Positions 1-11,542 are shown, numbered from the stretch's first letter. The stretch is DNA of 64,000 nucleotides from Cubamyces lactineus (GCA_022376465.1 JACDTU010000001.1:1612001-1676000), one strand, 5' to 3'. Numbers and translations are program-made. Notes: generated by a model from the sequence alone, not told the origin.

Positions 1-95
1 GTACATGTTCGACAAAACAGCTCCGCTCAGGGTCGAACCCCGAGCATAGTACATCCAGGGTGGCCAGCGATACCGCTGTACCACCTTCGCTTACC
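1..95 (-). repeat. tRNA-like SINE, copy 1 (may continue past the window edge)
   Basis: Read on the minus strand, this stretch has an RNA polymerase III A-box-like motif (TGGTACAGCGG) and, about 35 nt further on, a B-box-like motif (GGTTCGACCCT). The 3' tail ends in GTCGAACATGTAC. The same order of motifs and the same tail occur on the plus strand at 2185-2276. The last 45 bases of the two copies are almost identical and the tRNA-like heads are clearly related. I could not fold a proper acceptor stem, so this is a tRNA-derived element rather than a functional tRNA gene. It touches the window start, so its full length is unknown. Confidence 0.5.
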
Positions 96-469
96 TGTCC
101 ATGTGTAGTGCAATTATATATATTTGTACGTGTTGCTATGGATCTCTTTTTTTCTAAACAACCGAGATATAATTACAACGCTACACATGCGATGTTTATG
201 CAACCGTTCGCCCTGCCCACATAATCCCCCCCTACAACCGCTACCACACAACCTGTTCTGTCAGATGTAATCCTCCCCAGGTTGTTTTTCGCTGACGGAT
301 GGTGTCTGAGGCGTGGGTGTGAGAGCGCATGGCTACACGGAGGTGGGATGAGGTGCGAGTGCGGATGTGGGTGTGCCTCTGTGAACAGATGTTCCCAGCG
401 AGTTCGGCGATGCCTTCCCAATCCTTCCGCGCAGAAATGTGCGCATAGAGAGTACGTAAATGAGAGCCC

Positions 470-770
470 TACTGTTAGGACCGTGCCGTCTGGGGGTACA
501 ACTCCGGTGGTCGGGACTTGGACGGAGTTCGGGGTCGGAGTACGACCGGAGGTCAGACTAGCACTGTTGTGAGGACTTTCGCGAAACTATTAGTAATGCA
601 CGGGCTCCGACTCGGTGTCCTCTATTTGCGGACTACGGAGTACGGACTTGACGGGACAGGGGTCAGACTTGGGAATGGGGTTGGGTCGGAGGGGTTGGTA
701 GGAAGGGAACAAAGGTTGGTCGGACTAGGGGGTTGGGGTTGAGTGCCGGAGTACGGACTAGAAGTCCAGT
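470..770. repeat. degenerate CGGAGTACGGACT-type minisatellite, cluster 1
   Basis: This purine-rich stretch is built from scattered, imperfect copies of a motif close to CGGAGTACGGACT (for example near 522-546, 635-650 and 750-765), mixed with GGGGTTGGG-like runs. Copies differ in length and spacing, so it is not a clean tandem array. No reading frame here looks coding. It may be a decayed minisatellite or the remains of a transposon's internal repeats. Confidence 0.4.
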
Positions 771-999
771 AAGACGAGTGTACAAGCTCAACGAGATTTC
801 CGAACTGAGTAGCTACTACATTCCGGGGCAGTATTTATACTAAGTCAGAAACCTGATAGAAACAATAAGAGATGTACGTGATAGGAAGGAGAAGAACGAA
901 AGTACGAAGTAACTTGCCAAGGGTAAGATAACGCAGATAGCTCAGTAAGCAAAAGCCTCATGTAGGTAGCGCCATGAGGGGTTATCTGAGACATGTAAG

Positions 1000-1165
1000 T
1001 CATGGGGTCGAGGGAAGCCCGAAGTACGAAGTACGAAGGGCGGAGTATGGAGAACGGAGTCGGGGGTACGGGGTGTGGAAGAACGGAATACGGAGGAACG
1101 GAGTACGTAGTGCGGAGTAAGGAGCGGAGTACGGGGGTTCGGGGATCGGACTTCGGGGTTACAGC
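1000..1165. repeat. degenerate GGAGTACG-type minisatellite, cluster 2
   Basis: This is a second cluster of the same short vocabulary (GTACGAAG, CGGAGTA, ACGGAGT, CGGGGT) over about 160 bases. It sits 240 bases downstream of cluster 1, inside the span bounded by the two SINE-like copies. Open frames across it are low-complexity by-products of the repeat. Confidence 0.4.
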
Positions 1166-2184
1166 ACGGAGCGTAACACCTACCACCTTTTGCCATAGCA
1201 ATCCTCCCCATCTCCTATGCATACCACCCAAGGTCTTCTTCGCCGCCTATACACCTCGCACAGGTCAGGTGTGCATTATCAACGAGGCCGAACAGCCTCT
1301 TCCTGGTTGTCCATGCGATACCGCAAGTCGTCGGGGCACACCCCAGCTCCACAATTGGTTAGCCTTGCCTATCCGACTGGGCGTTGCTATGGATCTTGGA
1401 CTATGCGTTTGAGCAAGACTTAGTACCGGTAATCAAAACCCCGCTGGTATGACATAGATCATCGCGTTGATCGCAATAGTAACCCTTGAGCGGGACATTG
1501 GGTTGGTGCGGCGGTCTGCTCAGCATTCTCATTACTGTAGCACGATGTAAGATCCTGCCACGTGATGCATATTGACTACGACTACATACAATACACAAAA
1601 GCCAGACTTTGGCATGAAGAAGTCGTGCACATGCTGTCTACATACGCTTCGCCACCCACGCTAGTTCGACTCCCCGATGAAAAATCCTTCTCCTTCAATC
1701 GGGATGTCGTGTGGCAGCTCAAGTCAGTGTTGTTTATATTGAAGCAATCCTTGAGCATTTCAGCAGTCCTGTACATTAGTTAGATAGCGTCCAATAGATG
1801 TCGAAGGGATTCCACTCATGCGGTGTACTCATATGCCCACCATCCCTTGAAGGCGGCCAGATGGGCCGTTGGAACACAAACACTGCGCCGTCAGAGCTCG
1901 GGACCCAGACGAAGCCGGTTGTAATCAGTGCCTACTCCACATCGTCAAAAGTAAGGTAAGCAAGAGGAATAGACTACCCACAGTTACAAAATGGTCGAAG
2001 CTAACACCCCCGCACGCTCGTTTGTCGTGTCCCAGCACGCCTACCAGGGAGAGGTGATGCGTGATGATGTATGCCGCGATTTACGACGGGGCACCTGGTT
2101 ATATTGCGGTTGTAGCGTTCACCTTGCTCGGTACCTAGATGAGCCTGTAATAGGGTAATATATTTTTGTTGAAAGCTTTACTTT
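1166..2184. other. gene-free stretch inside the repeat zone
   Basis: No reading frame here has splice-compatible, protein-like sequence. A 14-base match (GTTGCTATGGATCT) links 1384-1397 with 133-146. Otherwise I see nothing. Confidence 0.5.
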
Positions 2185-2276
2185 AAAGCTGTGGTGGTAA
2201 AGTGGTAATGCTGCCTGTTGTGGATAGGTTAAGCTTGGGGTTCGACCCTGAGCGGAGCCGTTTTGTCGAACATGTA
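2185..2276 (+). repeat. tRNA-like SINE, copy 2
   Basis: The A-box TGGTAAAGTGG matches the consensus TRGYNNARNNG. The B-box GGTTCGACCCT lies at tRNA-like spacing and is followed by a T-run (GTTTTG) and the tail GTCGAACATGTAC. It is the inverted partner of the element at 1-95. Around the B-box, GCTTGGGG and CCCTGAGC can pair as an 8-bp stem with a 5-nt TTCGA loop. The corresponding stem in copy 1 keeps pairing with one G-C in place of a wobble pair. Confidence 0.55.
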
Positions 2277-2778
2277 CTGACTTGCATTCGCAGTATCTGA
2301 GTATGCATAACGTATTTGCAACCGTGGTTGCAAGCCCCTCCGTCGGACATGGGTGTGCTCGCGGCAGGTCCTCTTTGACGCCGGACTTGCATCCGGTCGC
2401 AACCCCTCGCCATCTATTAGACGGGAGGGTTGCAACCCCACTACTGAAATAGTTGGAAGACCACAGCTTTGTCAGTCAAGCTCACTTGAACACATACACT
2501 CGTCATATCCCCTAGCCCCACATTGTTCGACAACGTGCTCGGGTCTTCACGCCCCCTTTGTGGACACTAAAATGTGGTTGGGATCCCGACGGGAATGCCA
2601 TACTCGGCCGCCACACCAGCCTCTACTCGATATTTGGTGAAAGTCAGCAGTCAGCCTGCGATGACTCCTCATAAGCTGCAAGCACGCGAGCTTTTGTGGA
2701 TCTTGTCGTTTGATTCCTGTGGTAGGTTCTTTCTCCACAAGTCCCGCCTCAAACACCCGGCCGCCAAGACCCGACATT
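2277..2778. other. upstream region of oxalate decarboxylase 1, with a hairpin
   Basis: An imperfect hairpin lies at about 2394-2438: GGTCGCAACCCCTCG pairs with GAGGGTTGCAACC around a TATTA loop. A third related unit (GGTTGCAAGCCCCTCC) sits at 2324-2339. No gene was seen. The 3' part must hold the promoter and 5' UTR of the oxalate decarboxylase gene, but no clear TATA box was found. Confidence 0.4.
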
Positions 2779-4920
2779 ATGACTAGCCAAACCAGCAAGC
2801 TCGCACGTCGTCTTCTCCCGACCCTCATCCTCGCCTCTGTCTTCGCCGCCTCCCCGGCATGCATCTCCGCCTTACCTACCGGTACCCCGACGGCACTGGG
2901 CGCGAATCCAAGCCCCACCGTGCCGTATGCGAGCGACGACCCGAACGGCGAGCTATGGAGCGCGAACTCAGACATTACCCCAGAGGCGCAGCGGGGCAAG
3001 TACGGGGCGACCGTCCTCGGGCCGCACAACGTCCCGCTGGAGCTGCAGAACCCGAGCCTGTTGGCGCTGCCTACGACGGATCACGGGGACGTGTGCGTGT
3101 TCCGAGCTTTCTGTAGTGATTCAGGATTGCGAGGATGGTGGCTGACTGGAGTCTTGCACGTAGGCCAAATGCGAAGTGGCCGTTTTCGCTGAGCCATAAC
3201 CGTTTGCAGACGGGAGGATGGGCTCGCCAGCAGAATGGTATGGTTCCAGTTGGTCATTCCGTTGCCGAAATTTGGAAGCTGACCACATCGCTCGATATAG
3301 TAAACAACTTGCCTATCGCGAAGGGGCTCGCTGGAGTCGACATGCGCTTGGAACCTGGCGCCATTCGGTACGCATGTGACCCATCCCAGCCTGTTCGCGG
3401 GATGTTTGCTGAGCCATAACCTGCAGCGAGCTGCATTGGCACAACACTGCTGAATGGGCGTACGTCTTGAAGGGATCCACACAGATAACGACGGTGACTG
3501 CGGAAGGCCAGAACTACGTTGCTACTGTGGTCAGTGAAGCACAGATCTCCAGCGGCTCGTCCTCCCGAGGCTTATTACGTGCCCGCGCTTCTCAGCCCCA
3601 GGGTTCTTTGTGGTACTTCCCTTCGGGGCAACCGCATTCTTTGCAAGCAACGGATGATGACCCCGAAGGCTCGGAGTTCCTCTTGGTGCGTGCGTCCAAT
3701 CCTTCCGTCCATGAATGCCGCCACATTCATCGCAGGTCTTCGATAACGGGAACTTCAACGAGGACTCAACGTTCTTGGTAAGCTATCTATATTGTTGACT
3801 ACAAATTAGTGAACCGAGGCTGAGCAACCCTGGCCGCAGTTCACGGACTGGTTGGCACACGTTCCGAAGGAGGTCCTCGCGAAGAACTTCCACACCGATC
3901 AGTCCGCCTTCGACCGCATCCCGAGCGAACAGCTCTACATCTTCCCGGGCCGTACGCCGAACGCTTCTTGACTGTGCACGGGAACTTCACGCTCACCTTC
4001 ACGATGATTCTGCTACTACGCAGCCATCCCAGCAGACAACCAGCAGCCGCCCATGAGTCCGCAGGGGACGACCCCGCTGCCCTACACGTTTGATTTTGCG
4101 AGCGTGAAGCCGACGCAGTACGCAGGCGGCACCGTGAAGATTGCGGACTCGCGCAACTTCGAGGTGGCGAAGGACATCGCGGTTGCCGAGGTGACTGTGG
4201 AGCCTGGATCCATGCGCGAGCTTCATGTAAGTGTCGTTCGATCGTGTTTACGGACCGTCTTCGCCGGTTCCGAGCCCGAGTCTGATGTGCCGGATGCCTC
4301 TTAGTGGCACCCTAGCGAAGATGAATGGACTTACTTCCTGTACGTGTTCAATGGTTGCTTTCACATGCTCGGAGGCTCATAATCCCCAAGTGAGGGGTCC
4401 GCCCGTATCACCCTGTTTGCGGCTGCAGGGAATGCCCGGACGTTTGACTATCAGGTGAGTGGTTCTAAATGACTCTAGCATGTGGTACCCTGACAGCTCG
4501 CGCTTCAGGCGGGCGACGTTGCATACGTTCCGGCGTCTTACGGTGCGTCCGTTCCGAGCTTGGAGCCCGGACGTGCTGTGCTCACGCGATCTAACCCCGA
4601 AGGGCACTATATCGAGAACACCGGGAACTCTACCTTGCGTCTCCTGGAGATTCTAAAGACAGGTAGGTGTGCGCATATAGCGGAGAGACGTCGCTAATTG
4701 GGCGGCTGGCTGCTATCGTCGTAGATGTATTCAGGGATATCAGCCTGAACCAGGTGCGTGCTCGAGTTCCAATCATCTCCGGCAATAGATCCGCTGACTG
4801 TACTGTCCGCAGTGGCTTGCATTGACACCGCCGGAGCTTGTCAAGGCTCACCTTCAATTATCGGATGAGACGATTGGGAAACTGAGCAGGACTAAGCCAG
4901 TGGTGGTGGCGCCGCAGTAA
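2779..4920 (+). CDS. oxalate decarboxylase 1 (secreted bicupin)
   Basis: Converts oxalate to formate and CO2 using manganese; in fungi it is usually secreted or wall-bound and detoxifies the cell's own oxalic acid. I assign 14 exons: 2779-3092, 3164-3237, 3301-3367, 3427-3529, 3596-3685, 3736-3777, 3840-3951, 4024-4226, 4305-4339, 4391-4454, 4509-4542, 4603-4662, 4725-4753, 4813-4920. They sum to 1,335 nt (444 aa), normal for the family. The ATG at 2779 opens a clear signal peptide (RRLLPTLILASVFAA). Cupin 1 has ELHWHNTAEWAYVLKG and WYFPSGQPHS; cupin 2 has ELHWHPSEDEWTYF and GHYIENTGN. These give the His/His/Glu...His metal sets. The lid segment FNEDSTF carries the Glu-Asp-Ser expected of decarboxylases rather than oxidases. 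No frameshift or stop was found. A paralogue lies at 59287-61548. Confidence 0.9.
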
Positions 4921-5383
4921 ATGGTTGTGGCCGAACTAGCTGTACACCTGTTCCGTGAATTCTACGCCAGGTTGATATCGTTCGTGGGGCAGAGGGCGAC
5001 TACGCACATGCGCCTGAGTGTATTGTCGGGCGATATCTGTCGTTATCGCTGAATGTTTTGATTCGCCGATGAGAAACGTGCATGAGCGTGAACCGGCAGA
5101 GCTTCCATATGGGGACATATCGGGGTGTTCCGGATGGGCGCCTACACGAATACGGAGTGACGACAACGGCCGGAATTGGAAGAGTGGATCCCCGGAGAGG
5201 AGGGTGAGTGGCAGGAGCGAGCACTCCTCCGGTGCCCCTCCGTCCTGCTTCTTCATCTCCAGGTCATGTCCCTCTCCTTCTCCGCCTTCCTTCGCTCCGA
5301 CCACTGCCCCCTCCTAGAACGCATATAACCACATTTTTCCTCCTCTCCTAGAACCCCCTTCACGACGCGCACGGTAGCCCAAG

Positions 5384-7615
5384 ATGCGGGCCATGTCGGC
5401 CTCCTCTCAACACTCTAGAACGACCTTCACCGTCCTCTCGCTCTTCGTCGTCGCGGTCGTCGTCTTAGGGTTCATGAATGAGCCCCTCCTCGTCTCTAGA
5501 GTCCAAACCGTCTCCCTCACCGTCCAGAAGAAGAAGAAAGAGAAATTCCGTATGTATCCATCCTTTTGCTCCACAATACGCGTCCAGCTGAGCTCGACAT
5601 TGCCATAGCGTTTCCGGACTTCAACAAGTATCATCACACGCATACGCTTACGCCAGAGGAGTTCGGGCTAGGCGAGTAACTTACGTACTCGTGCTTCCCG
5701 CCTATGCTCAAGCTTTCTGCCTGCAGAGCACCCGGACGACCGCGTAATCATCGTTGGGGACACCCATGGCATGAACCGTTCTCTACAGTGAGCATGTCGT
5801 ATCTCAACAAGGGCAGGAATGACTCTGCGCGTCTTGTGCACACGGCGCGGAGTAGTCGTGGGCTTTGCCCCCCGCCCTTGTTGTTTTGCTTGAAACGTCG
5901 GTATATCTAACGACCTTCGTTTGCAGCGATCTACTTTCGACCCTATCATATGACCCATATAAAGACACTCTATTCCTCGCCGGCGATCTTCTCGCGAAGT
6001 CCTCCGAAGCCGGATCATTAGCCATCCTTGACTTCCTTTCTCAGCGCCAACAAGGCGAATGCTTCCCGGAGATTCACCCAACGCGCCCTGAGAAAGCGTC
6101 GGGCTCTGTCGCGCGTAAAGGCTCTGACTGCAAGGGCGTCTACCCGGTGCGCGGTAACCACGACCAGATGATCGTACAATGGCGCGCTTGGCGCGAGTGG
6201 TTCGAGCCTTTGCAGCTCACCTTCCCTTCTGCCAATCTCTACCGCGGTCGCTTTTCAGTCCCTTCATTCCCCTCGGTCACAAACAGCGAGTCCGCTACTC
6301 ACGACGTTGGTCCTCCGGTCGGTACCGGCTCGCAGTTCCTGGCGCTCATCGAGTCCGAATGGCTGAGGGACCGCAAGACGGACCCTAGTGGCATTGGATC
6401 AGACCCGCAAGAGTGGGCTGATATCGCACGCAAGCGCGCTGTTGGTACGTGGCGTGCAGAATGGTGGAAGCGCATCCCGCAGCCGGGCAAGGGACGCGCG
6501 CAGAAGGACTGGATCATGTTCGGCGACCATTATTGGATCGCAAGGTGCGCTACTAATGCCAGAGGTGCCCCAGTTTGAGCCGCTCATACTAACATGCGTT
6601 TCAATCTAGGGACATGAAGCCCGAACACGCGAGTTTCCTCTTCTCACTTCCGCTGGTCATCCACGTTCCTTCCGAGCACTTCTTCCTCGTCCACGGAGGC
6701 CTTCTACCCTCCGACCCTAGACGTCCCGCTGACGACGAGCGTCAACCTCTGGCGCACCTGCCCTCCTCTGATGACGTCATGAGCGAACAGGGTGTCGACG
6801 ACTACGACTACGCCTTGCTCAAGGTCGACCCACCACAAGACATTCTCCAGGAGATGGGCACTACTGGGAATCTGACAAGGCACGAGATCGAGGAGCTGCG
6901 CATTGCCCAGGAGCGCTCGATTTTGCGAGATGTTCCTCACAACCGCGATCCGTGGGTCGTCCTGAACATGCGCGGTGTGCGGAAGAGCGGCAAAGTCACC
7001 AGGAGGGGCGATAAGGGCACACCCTGGGCGAAGATCTGGAACGGCCAGATGAAACGCTGCAATGGCTTCAAGAAGGTCGCCCCCGACGCCGAGCTTAACG
7101 CTGAGGATGCCGAGTACGAGGACGACGCTGAGCGAAGCATCACACGCTTTGGCCTTTCTCAGGGAACAGATAAGGACGAAGACGACGCTCTTCCGTGCTA
7201 TCCCTCGACCGTCGTCTATGGCCACGCAGCGTCCCGGGACCTGGACGTCAGGCGCTGGACTGTCGGTCTAGACACGGGCTGTTTATACGGCCGTCGCCTG
7301 ACCTCGCTCGTCCTCACACGCAAATCGGGATCTCGGAAACCCACACGCACTACCCCTCCTGACGAAGACGACGAAGAAGACGAGGACGAATCTAGCTACG
7401 AGGAGGAAGACGAGCTGGACGAGTATGCCACCGGCGGGCCGTTCGGCGCGGTCAACTCGCGGTTCGCGCGCGTTGCCGGCGGGCCCGCGGTGAGCCGCAC
7501 GCGCAAGCCCAAGACGTGGACGAGGCCGATCAAGTTTGGAGACAAGGGCTCCGACTTGGACGCTCGGCTCGTGAGCATCAAGTGCCCGAAGGCGGGCGAC
7601 TTCGCAGGGCCATAG
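5384..7615 (+). CDS. membrane-anchored metallophosphatase, Ppn2-like
   Basis: A calcineurin-like phosphoesterase of the type that includes yeast Ppn2, the vacuolar zinc-dependent endopolyphosphatase. The role here is by homology. The N-terminus has one hydrophobic segment (FTVLSLFVVAVVVLGF) followed by a basic KKKKEK stretch, suggesting a type II membrane protein. Metal-site motifs in order: GDTHGMN, GDLLAK, RGNHD, VHGGLLP and VVYGHAAS...GLDTGC. A strongly acidic insert (DEDDEEDEDESSYEEEDE) precedes a basic C-terminal tail. Proposed exons: 5384-5549, 5588-5675, 5713-5787, 5927-6544, 6610-7615. The second intron (5676-5712) is only 37 nt, with acceptor CTCAAG; it was chosen because it is the only join that restores the frame into the PAEHPDDRVIIVGD segment. 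The long final exon is secure; the first join is less so. Confidence 0.8.
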
Positions 7616-7877
7616 ACTCGGCCATGCGTCGCATTACACTCAGGTTTTAGGGCAGAATTCACTGGTATTCTTGCATAGTTCGGGTTCTTTTAGTTTAGTG
7701 TTGCCCGCGCGGTAGTATTCAGTTATAGTGTTTTTCTTAGTACCTCCTTACGAGATTCTTGCATAGTAGTTGACACGTCTGTAGCATATCTCCCGTACGC
7801 AGTATCGTATACATACATTGAATTGTGATACAAGTTGGATTCGACGCTCGCGGCGTATAGTGTTTGTAACACGACTT

Positions 7878-9357
7878 TTATTTGGGTGTGGCGAAGCCAA
7901 CAGTCATGTCGTCGAGCGAGAATACCGCATAAACTCCGTTCAAGAAGCTGAAGGTATCATGATCAGCGTCAGGTACAAGAGAAGCAGAGAGATGCACGCG
8001 TACTTTGAGCCCAAGATCCACACGTTATCGCCAAACTGAAGGTCGACCGCGAAGATATTGCCGAAGCAAGTGCCATCGCCGAGATCGCCCCCATTGAGAC
8101 TTTTGCGTCCAATATCAGTACGACGCTCCGCATTCGCGATACGGACGTAATGGCAAAACTCACTCATCAGCGCTCAGCTCCCAGTCCTTGCCTCCCCAGC
8201 TGAACGCGACAGCCACGTCCGCATCGCACGGGTACGTCCACACGCCCTCGCCCGCATCCTCCTGCGCCCCTGGCACGGCCTTCCAAAACAGCGCGACCTG
8301 CTCAGGAGGCCCAACGATGCCCGCCGTGCCCGTGTCGATGATCGTGCTGACGTTCTCGAGGACGGCCTTGCCGTTCACCTTGACCGTCCCGCCGGGCGCC
8401 TGCCAGAACCCGTTCGAGGGGTCGATGGGGTGCGGCTCGATGGGGCCGGTGTAGAGCGAGGGGTTCGTGCCCCCGATGAACGCCTCGGAGTGTGCGCCGT
8501 TGAGGCGGAAGCCGAGCACGCCGGACTTGATGAGTCCTTCTTGGACGGCGTGTTGGAGGAAAGGCGGCTGTACGAGGATGGGTGTTAACGTTGTCTAAGA
8601 GAGTTGGCTGGTCGTACCTGCTTCAGGTCGGAGATGGACGCTAGGGAGAGGCCCAAGACGCCGACAGTGTTGCCCGTGAAGCCCACTTGGTCTGTCGCTG
8701 GAGAGAAGTACTGGTCTTTGATGGTGACACCTCCGACAGTGACTGCGCGTAGACAGGCTATCAGACCATTCTGCACATAGTATGAGGGCCATCATACCTT
8801 CGTCCGTGTATATAGGCCCTACTGCCGATTCACCGCCACCATAGGACGCGTTGAACGTCCCCGCCTGTCTCTGCGCGGTCGAGGAGGCGGAGACGTCGAA
8901 GCGCGCACCGGTGAGCTGGTTGCACCAGTCGTTGTCGCAAGTGCTCGAGGTAACCCAGAGATCGGGCGAGCCAGTATCGAAGAGCACTGTGAGCTTCTGC
9001 GGCGGGGTGCCGATCGAGATCATTCCAGTCGGAGAGCCGTTGTCGTCAGTGATGGGCTGAGCACCTCTCTGACGGAGGCTGGAGGTACGGGAGATGTCTC
9101 CGCGGTGTCCATACTTGCTGTATGTGCGTGATTGTATGGCTGGTCAGCCGAGAATGTCGTTGTGTCATGGCAGGAACTGACCTCTTCACTCGCTCGATGT
9201 TTCCGATGAGCTTGTCCACATCGGCAACCTTCGTCGTGGGCTCCACGACGACCAGAGGTACTCGCAAGCCAGCCGCGTCTGCATTAGGAGCACTGGAGGC
9301 CTGCACGGAGAAGACCGCGATGAGTAGCAACGCTCGGAACCACGCAGATGCAGCCAT
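7878..9357 (-). CDS. secreted pepsin-like aspartic protease (family A1)
   Basis: An endopeptidase of the pepsin fold, probably secreted for nutrition. Translation from 9357 starts with a signal peptide (WFRALLLIAVFSVQASSA), then a short propeptide (KVADVDKLIGNIERVKR). The first active-site motif is LFDTGSPDLWV and the second IIDTGTAGIVG, both intact. The first intron (9118-9181) falls in the propeptide. Later introns lie before VTVGGVTI, before PPFLQHAVQ, after ELSAD and after WILGS. The last exon encodes FLNGVYAVFSLDDMTVGFATPK and stops at 7878-7880, which matches the usual family end. About 6 exons in all. It is the first of three consecutive minus-strand genes but shows no functional tie to them. 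Confidence 0.85.
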
Positions 9358-10423
9358 CGCTTGAGGTTCTGACTTGTGAGCTAGAGATGGGAGGAGGAGA
9401 ATCCTGCAGCAAAAGCTAAAATGTGAGTGGCCTTATGTATTATGGTATCCTCACTCCCTTAGATCGCCAATGCATAGCTCGAGCATATGGTCGTCAAAGT
9501 GCCGATCGGCGGTAAGCTGTGTACGATGTACACGATGTCCCGAGCAGCCCGGAGTTGAAGATCCCGGTTGAGCTATCATAGCGGACGTCGTCAAGGTACG
9601 CAGTTCTTCTGGCGATCCGAGCGGGGTACGATTCAGTGCAGCCGGATACTGGCTGTGCATATTGTGTATTTTGGATCATGTCAAGCACTGGGATGGGTCA
9701 GAAACATTGCTATATGATCCACATGTTTCTGGACAACATTGCATGAGTCGCACTGAAGTTCATGACCCTCGAGAAGCTGATGCTTACCGCATGCATAGAC
9801 CAGTCGCTTATTATTACAAGGTTCTATGGGTTGATAGCACCTAGGTCCTAACGCATACATACATCACGGTTATCGGTTGAAGGCGGTTGTAGCCGAGCGA
9901 CGATGATCTCTACCGTGCTATACATGTAGTCAAGCGCAGAGATGGTTCCTTCGTGGTGTTGTCAGCTTGCAATACGTACCATCTACTAACGCTTTCTCAA
10001 GTCTCTTGTCGCTGTGAGCAAGAGCAGCCGTGTGCGTCTGTCATTACACCAATTAAAATAGTGGCATGCCTGATGCCTGAGAACATGATGGTACGATGCA
10101 GAGTTGTGCATGAACGTCTAATGAGCGCTCAAGCCCTACTGGTTCACGTTAACTTGCGGTGTGCGCAGCCTCTCTTGGTTTTAGCCCATGTTGCCAATAT
10201 GCACTACTACATGTAAGTGTTTGTTACCATCACACACAGGGAGTCATTCTATAATACACATAGTATGACACTCGAAAACCCGTAAGTCCCGTGTTCCTAG
10301 GCTATGAAGCTACAGTTGATGCAGCAACGCACGAGTAGAACTCAGTAACGACGCTAGATAGTCCTGTCTTCCACTCTTCGAAAGCCGTTTGCCACTCCCC
10401 CGAAAGGATTGTCTAGGACGCCA
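9358..10423. other. intergenic, upstream of the aspartic protease
   Basis: About 1.07 kb between the protease start and the end of the Hsp20-domain gene. No coding pattern was seen on either strand. It should contain the protease promoter, but no clear TATA box or repeated operator was found. Confidence 0.5.
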
Positions 10424-11542
10424 TCAGTACTTGAGCCGTTTAAAGCTGCGAGAGACACCTACATCAGCGTCGGGTATAGACCGCGGATCCGTTGGCTGCT
10501 CTTCCGAGGCAAACCCTGTATCCACGCCAGCGGTGGGCGAGTCCGCCCGAATGCACTTCGAATTCGGAATCGTCAACTTCAATCTCTGGCCATCCCTCGA
10601 CGCGCGTACGTCCTCGAACTATCACATCGCATCCGTCGATCCTGACCACGCCAGTAGATTGACCGGACGGGCTCACCTTCGTTCCTTCCGGGAGGGGGAT
10701 TGTATGACTATACTTCCTCACCTCTCGATCCCGAACCACCGCGTTTCCTTCCAGCTTCTCTGCGACCCTCTCCACCTTCCAGCTGACAATCAGGCGAGTG
10801 GCTCTGAAGCTAACATGCATGTCCTGCTTCTTCACGCCCGCCAGATCGAACGTGACCGTCAACTACACGCTCTTCAGCTCGCTGTGGCGCATCATCAGAT
10901 TATCAGGCTCACGTTCTTCCCATCGAGCGACTCCTTGATATCTACTCTGCATCCCCAACCATTGGGCACTCACTACCTTCAACTGCAAAGGGAGCGACCG
11001 CCTTACCTGGACTTCCTCTTCGGCACCTTCTTTCTAGGGGGAGGCTCTGCCACGATCGTCTCATCGAGCGACTTCACCTTCGAGGGTGACGCAGCTAGTT
11101 CCTTCGACTTTGCTGACAACACCGCCTCCCAAACTGTATCGAGCGAGTTGTCTCTCGGCGGCGACGGCTCGCCAAAGTCTTCGTCCGGTATGTCTAACGG
11201 CGTTTCTTGTGAATCCGGTGATTGGGGTCTTTGTACCTTCCCTCCAACCCTTGTAGGCGAGCTCTCGGGAGAGACGATTGTGAGATCCCGACTTGGAGGA
11301 GAGGCGCTCTCCAGTAGCCGATCTAAGACCTCGAGCGAGCTTCGGGGCTTCCTAGGCGGTGTTGAATGCATCTCTAGTGGATGATCGAGCGCTTCTGTGG
11401 CTCCTGGTGCTGCTGCTACAGGTTGTCGATTTAGGATCGTGTGGACGGAGGAAGAGGACCGGATAGCGAGAGGGATTGAGGCACGGGTAGGTCTGACGGG
11501 GACGCACATGCAAGCGGGCCTTTTGTTGTGACGCGATCGCAA
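10424..11542 (-). CDS. Hsp20/alpha-crystallin domain protein
   Basis: Probably a small-heat-shock-type chaperone domain fused to a long disordered N-terminus. The order is a Ser/Pro-rich N-terminal region (PPRKPRSSLEVLDRLLES), a basic patch (PRKKVPKRKSR), then the Hsp20 beta-sandwich: LTVTFDLAGVKKQDMHVSF, LIVSWKVERV, KYSHTIPLPEGTK, FEDVRASRDGQRLKLTIP. Three introns are needed: one after KRKSR, one of 50 nt before LTVTF, and one of 58 nt after PEGTK. The 50-nt intron removes what otherwise looks like a premature TAG. The stop after SFKRLKY is at 10424-10426. The start is uncertain: 11542 is the most upstream in-frame ATG, while 11371 (MHSTPPRK) fits the family style better. Conserved function in fungi is not known to me. 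Confidence 0.7.

Noticed and set aside
2185..2260. Functional tRNA gene
   Set aside because: A- and B-box-like motifs are present, but no 7-bp acceptor stem or clean anticodon arm could be folded, and the related copy at 1-95 is equally irregular.
3952..4023. TGA inside the first oxalate decarboxylase suggesting truncation
   Set aside because: The TGA lies in an intron (3952-4023). Splicing restores LYIFPGP-IPADNQQ and the full reading frame of 444 codons.
10810..10920. In-frame TAG before the Hsp20 domain, suggesting a pseudogene
   Set aside because: A 50-nt GT-AG intron ending exactly at that TAG joins IKESLDGKN to LTVTFDLAG in frame, so the stop is intronic.
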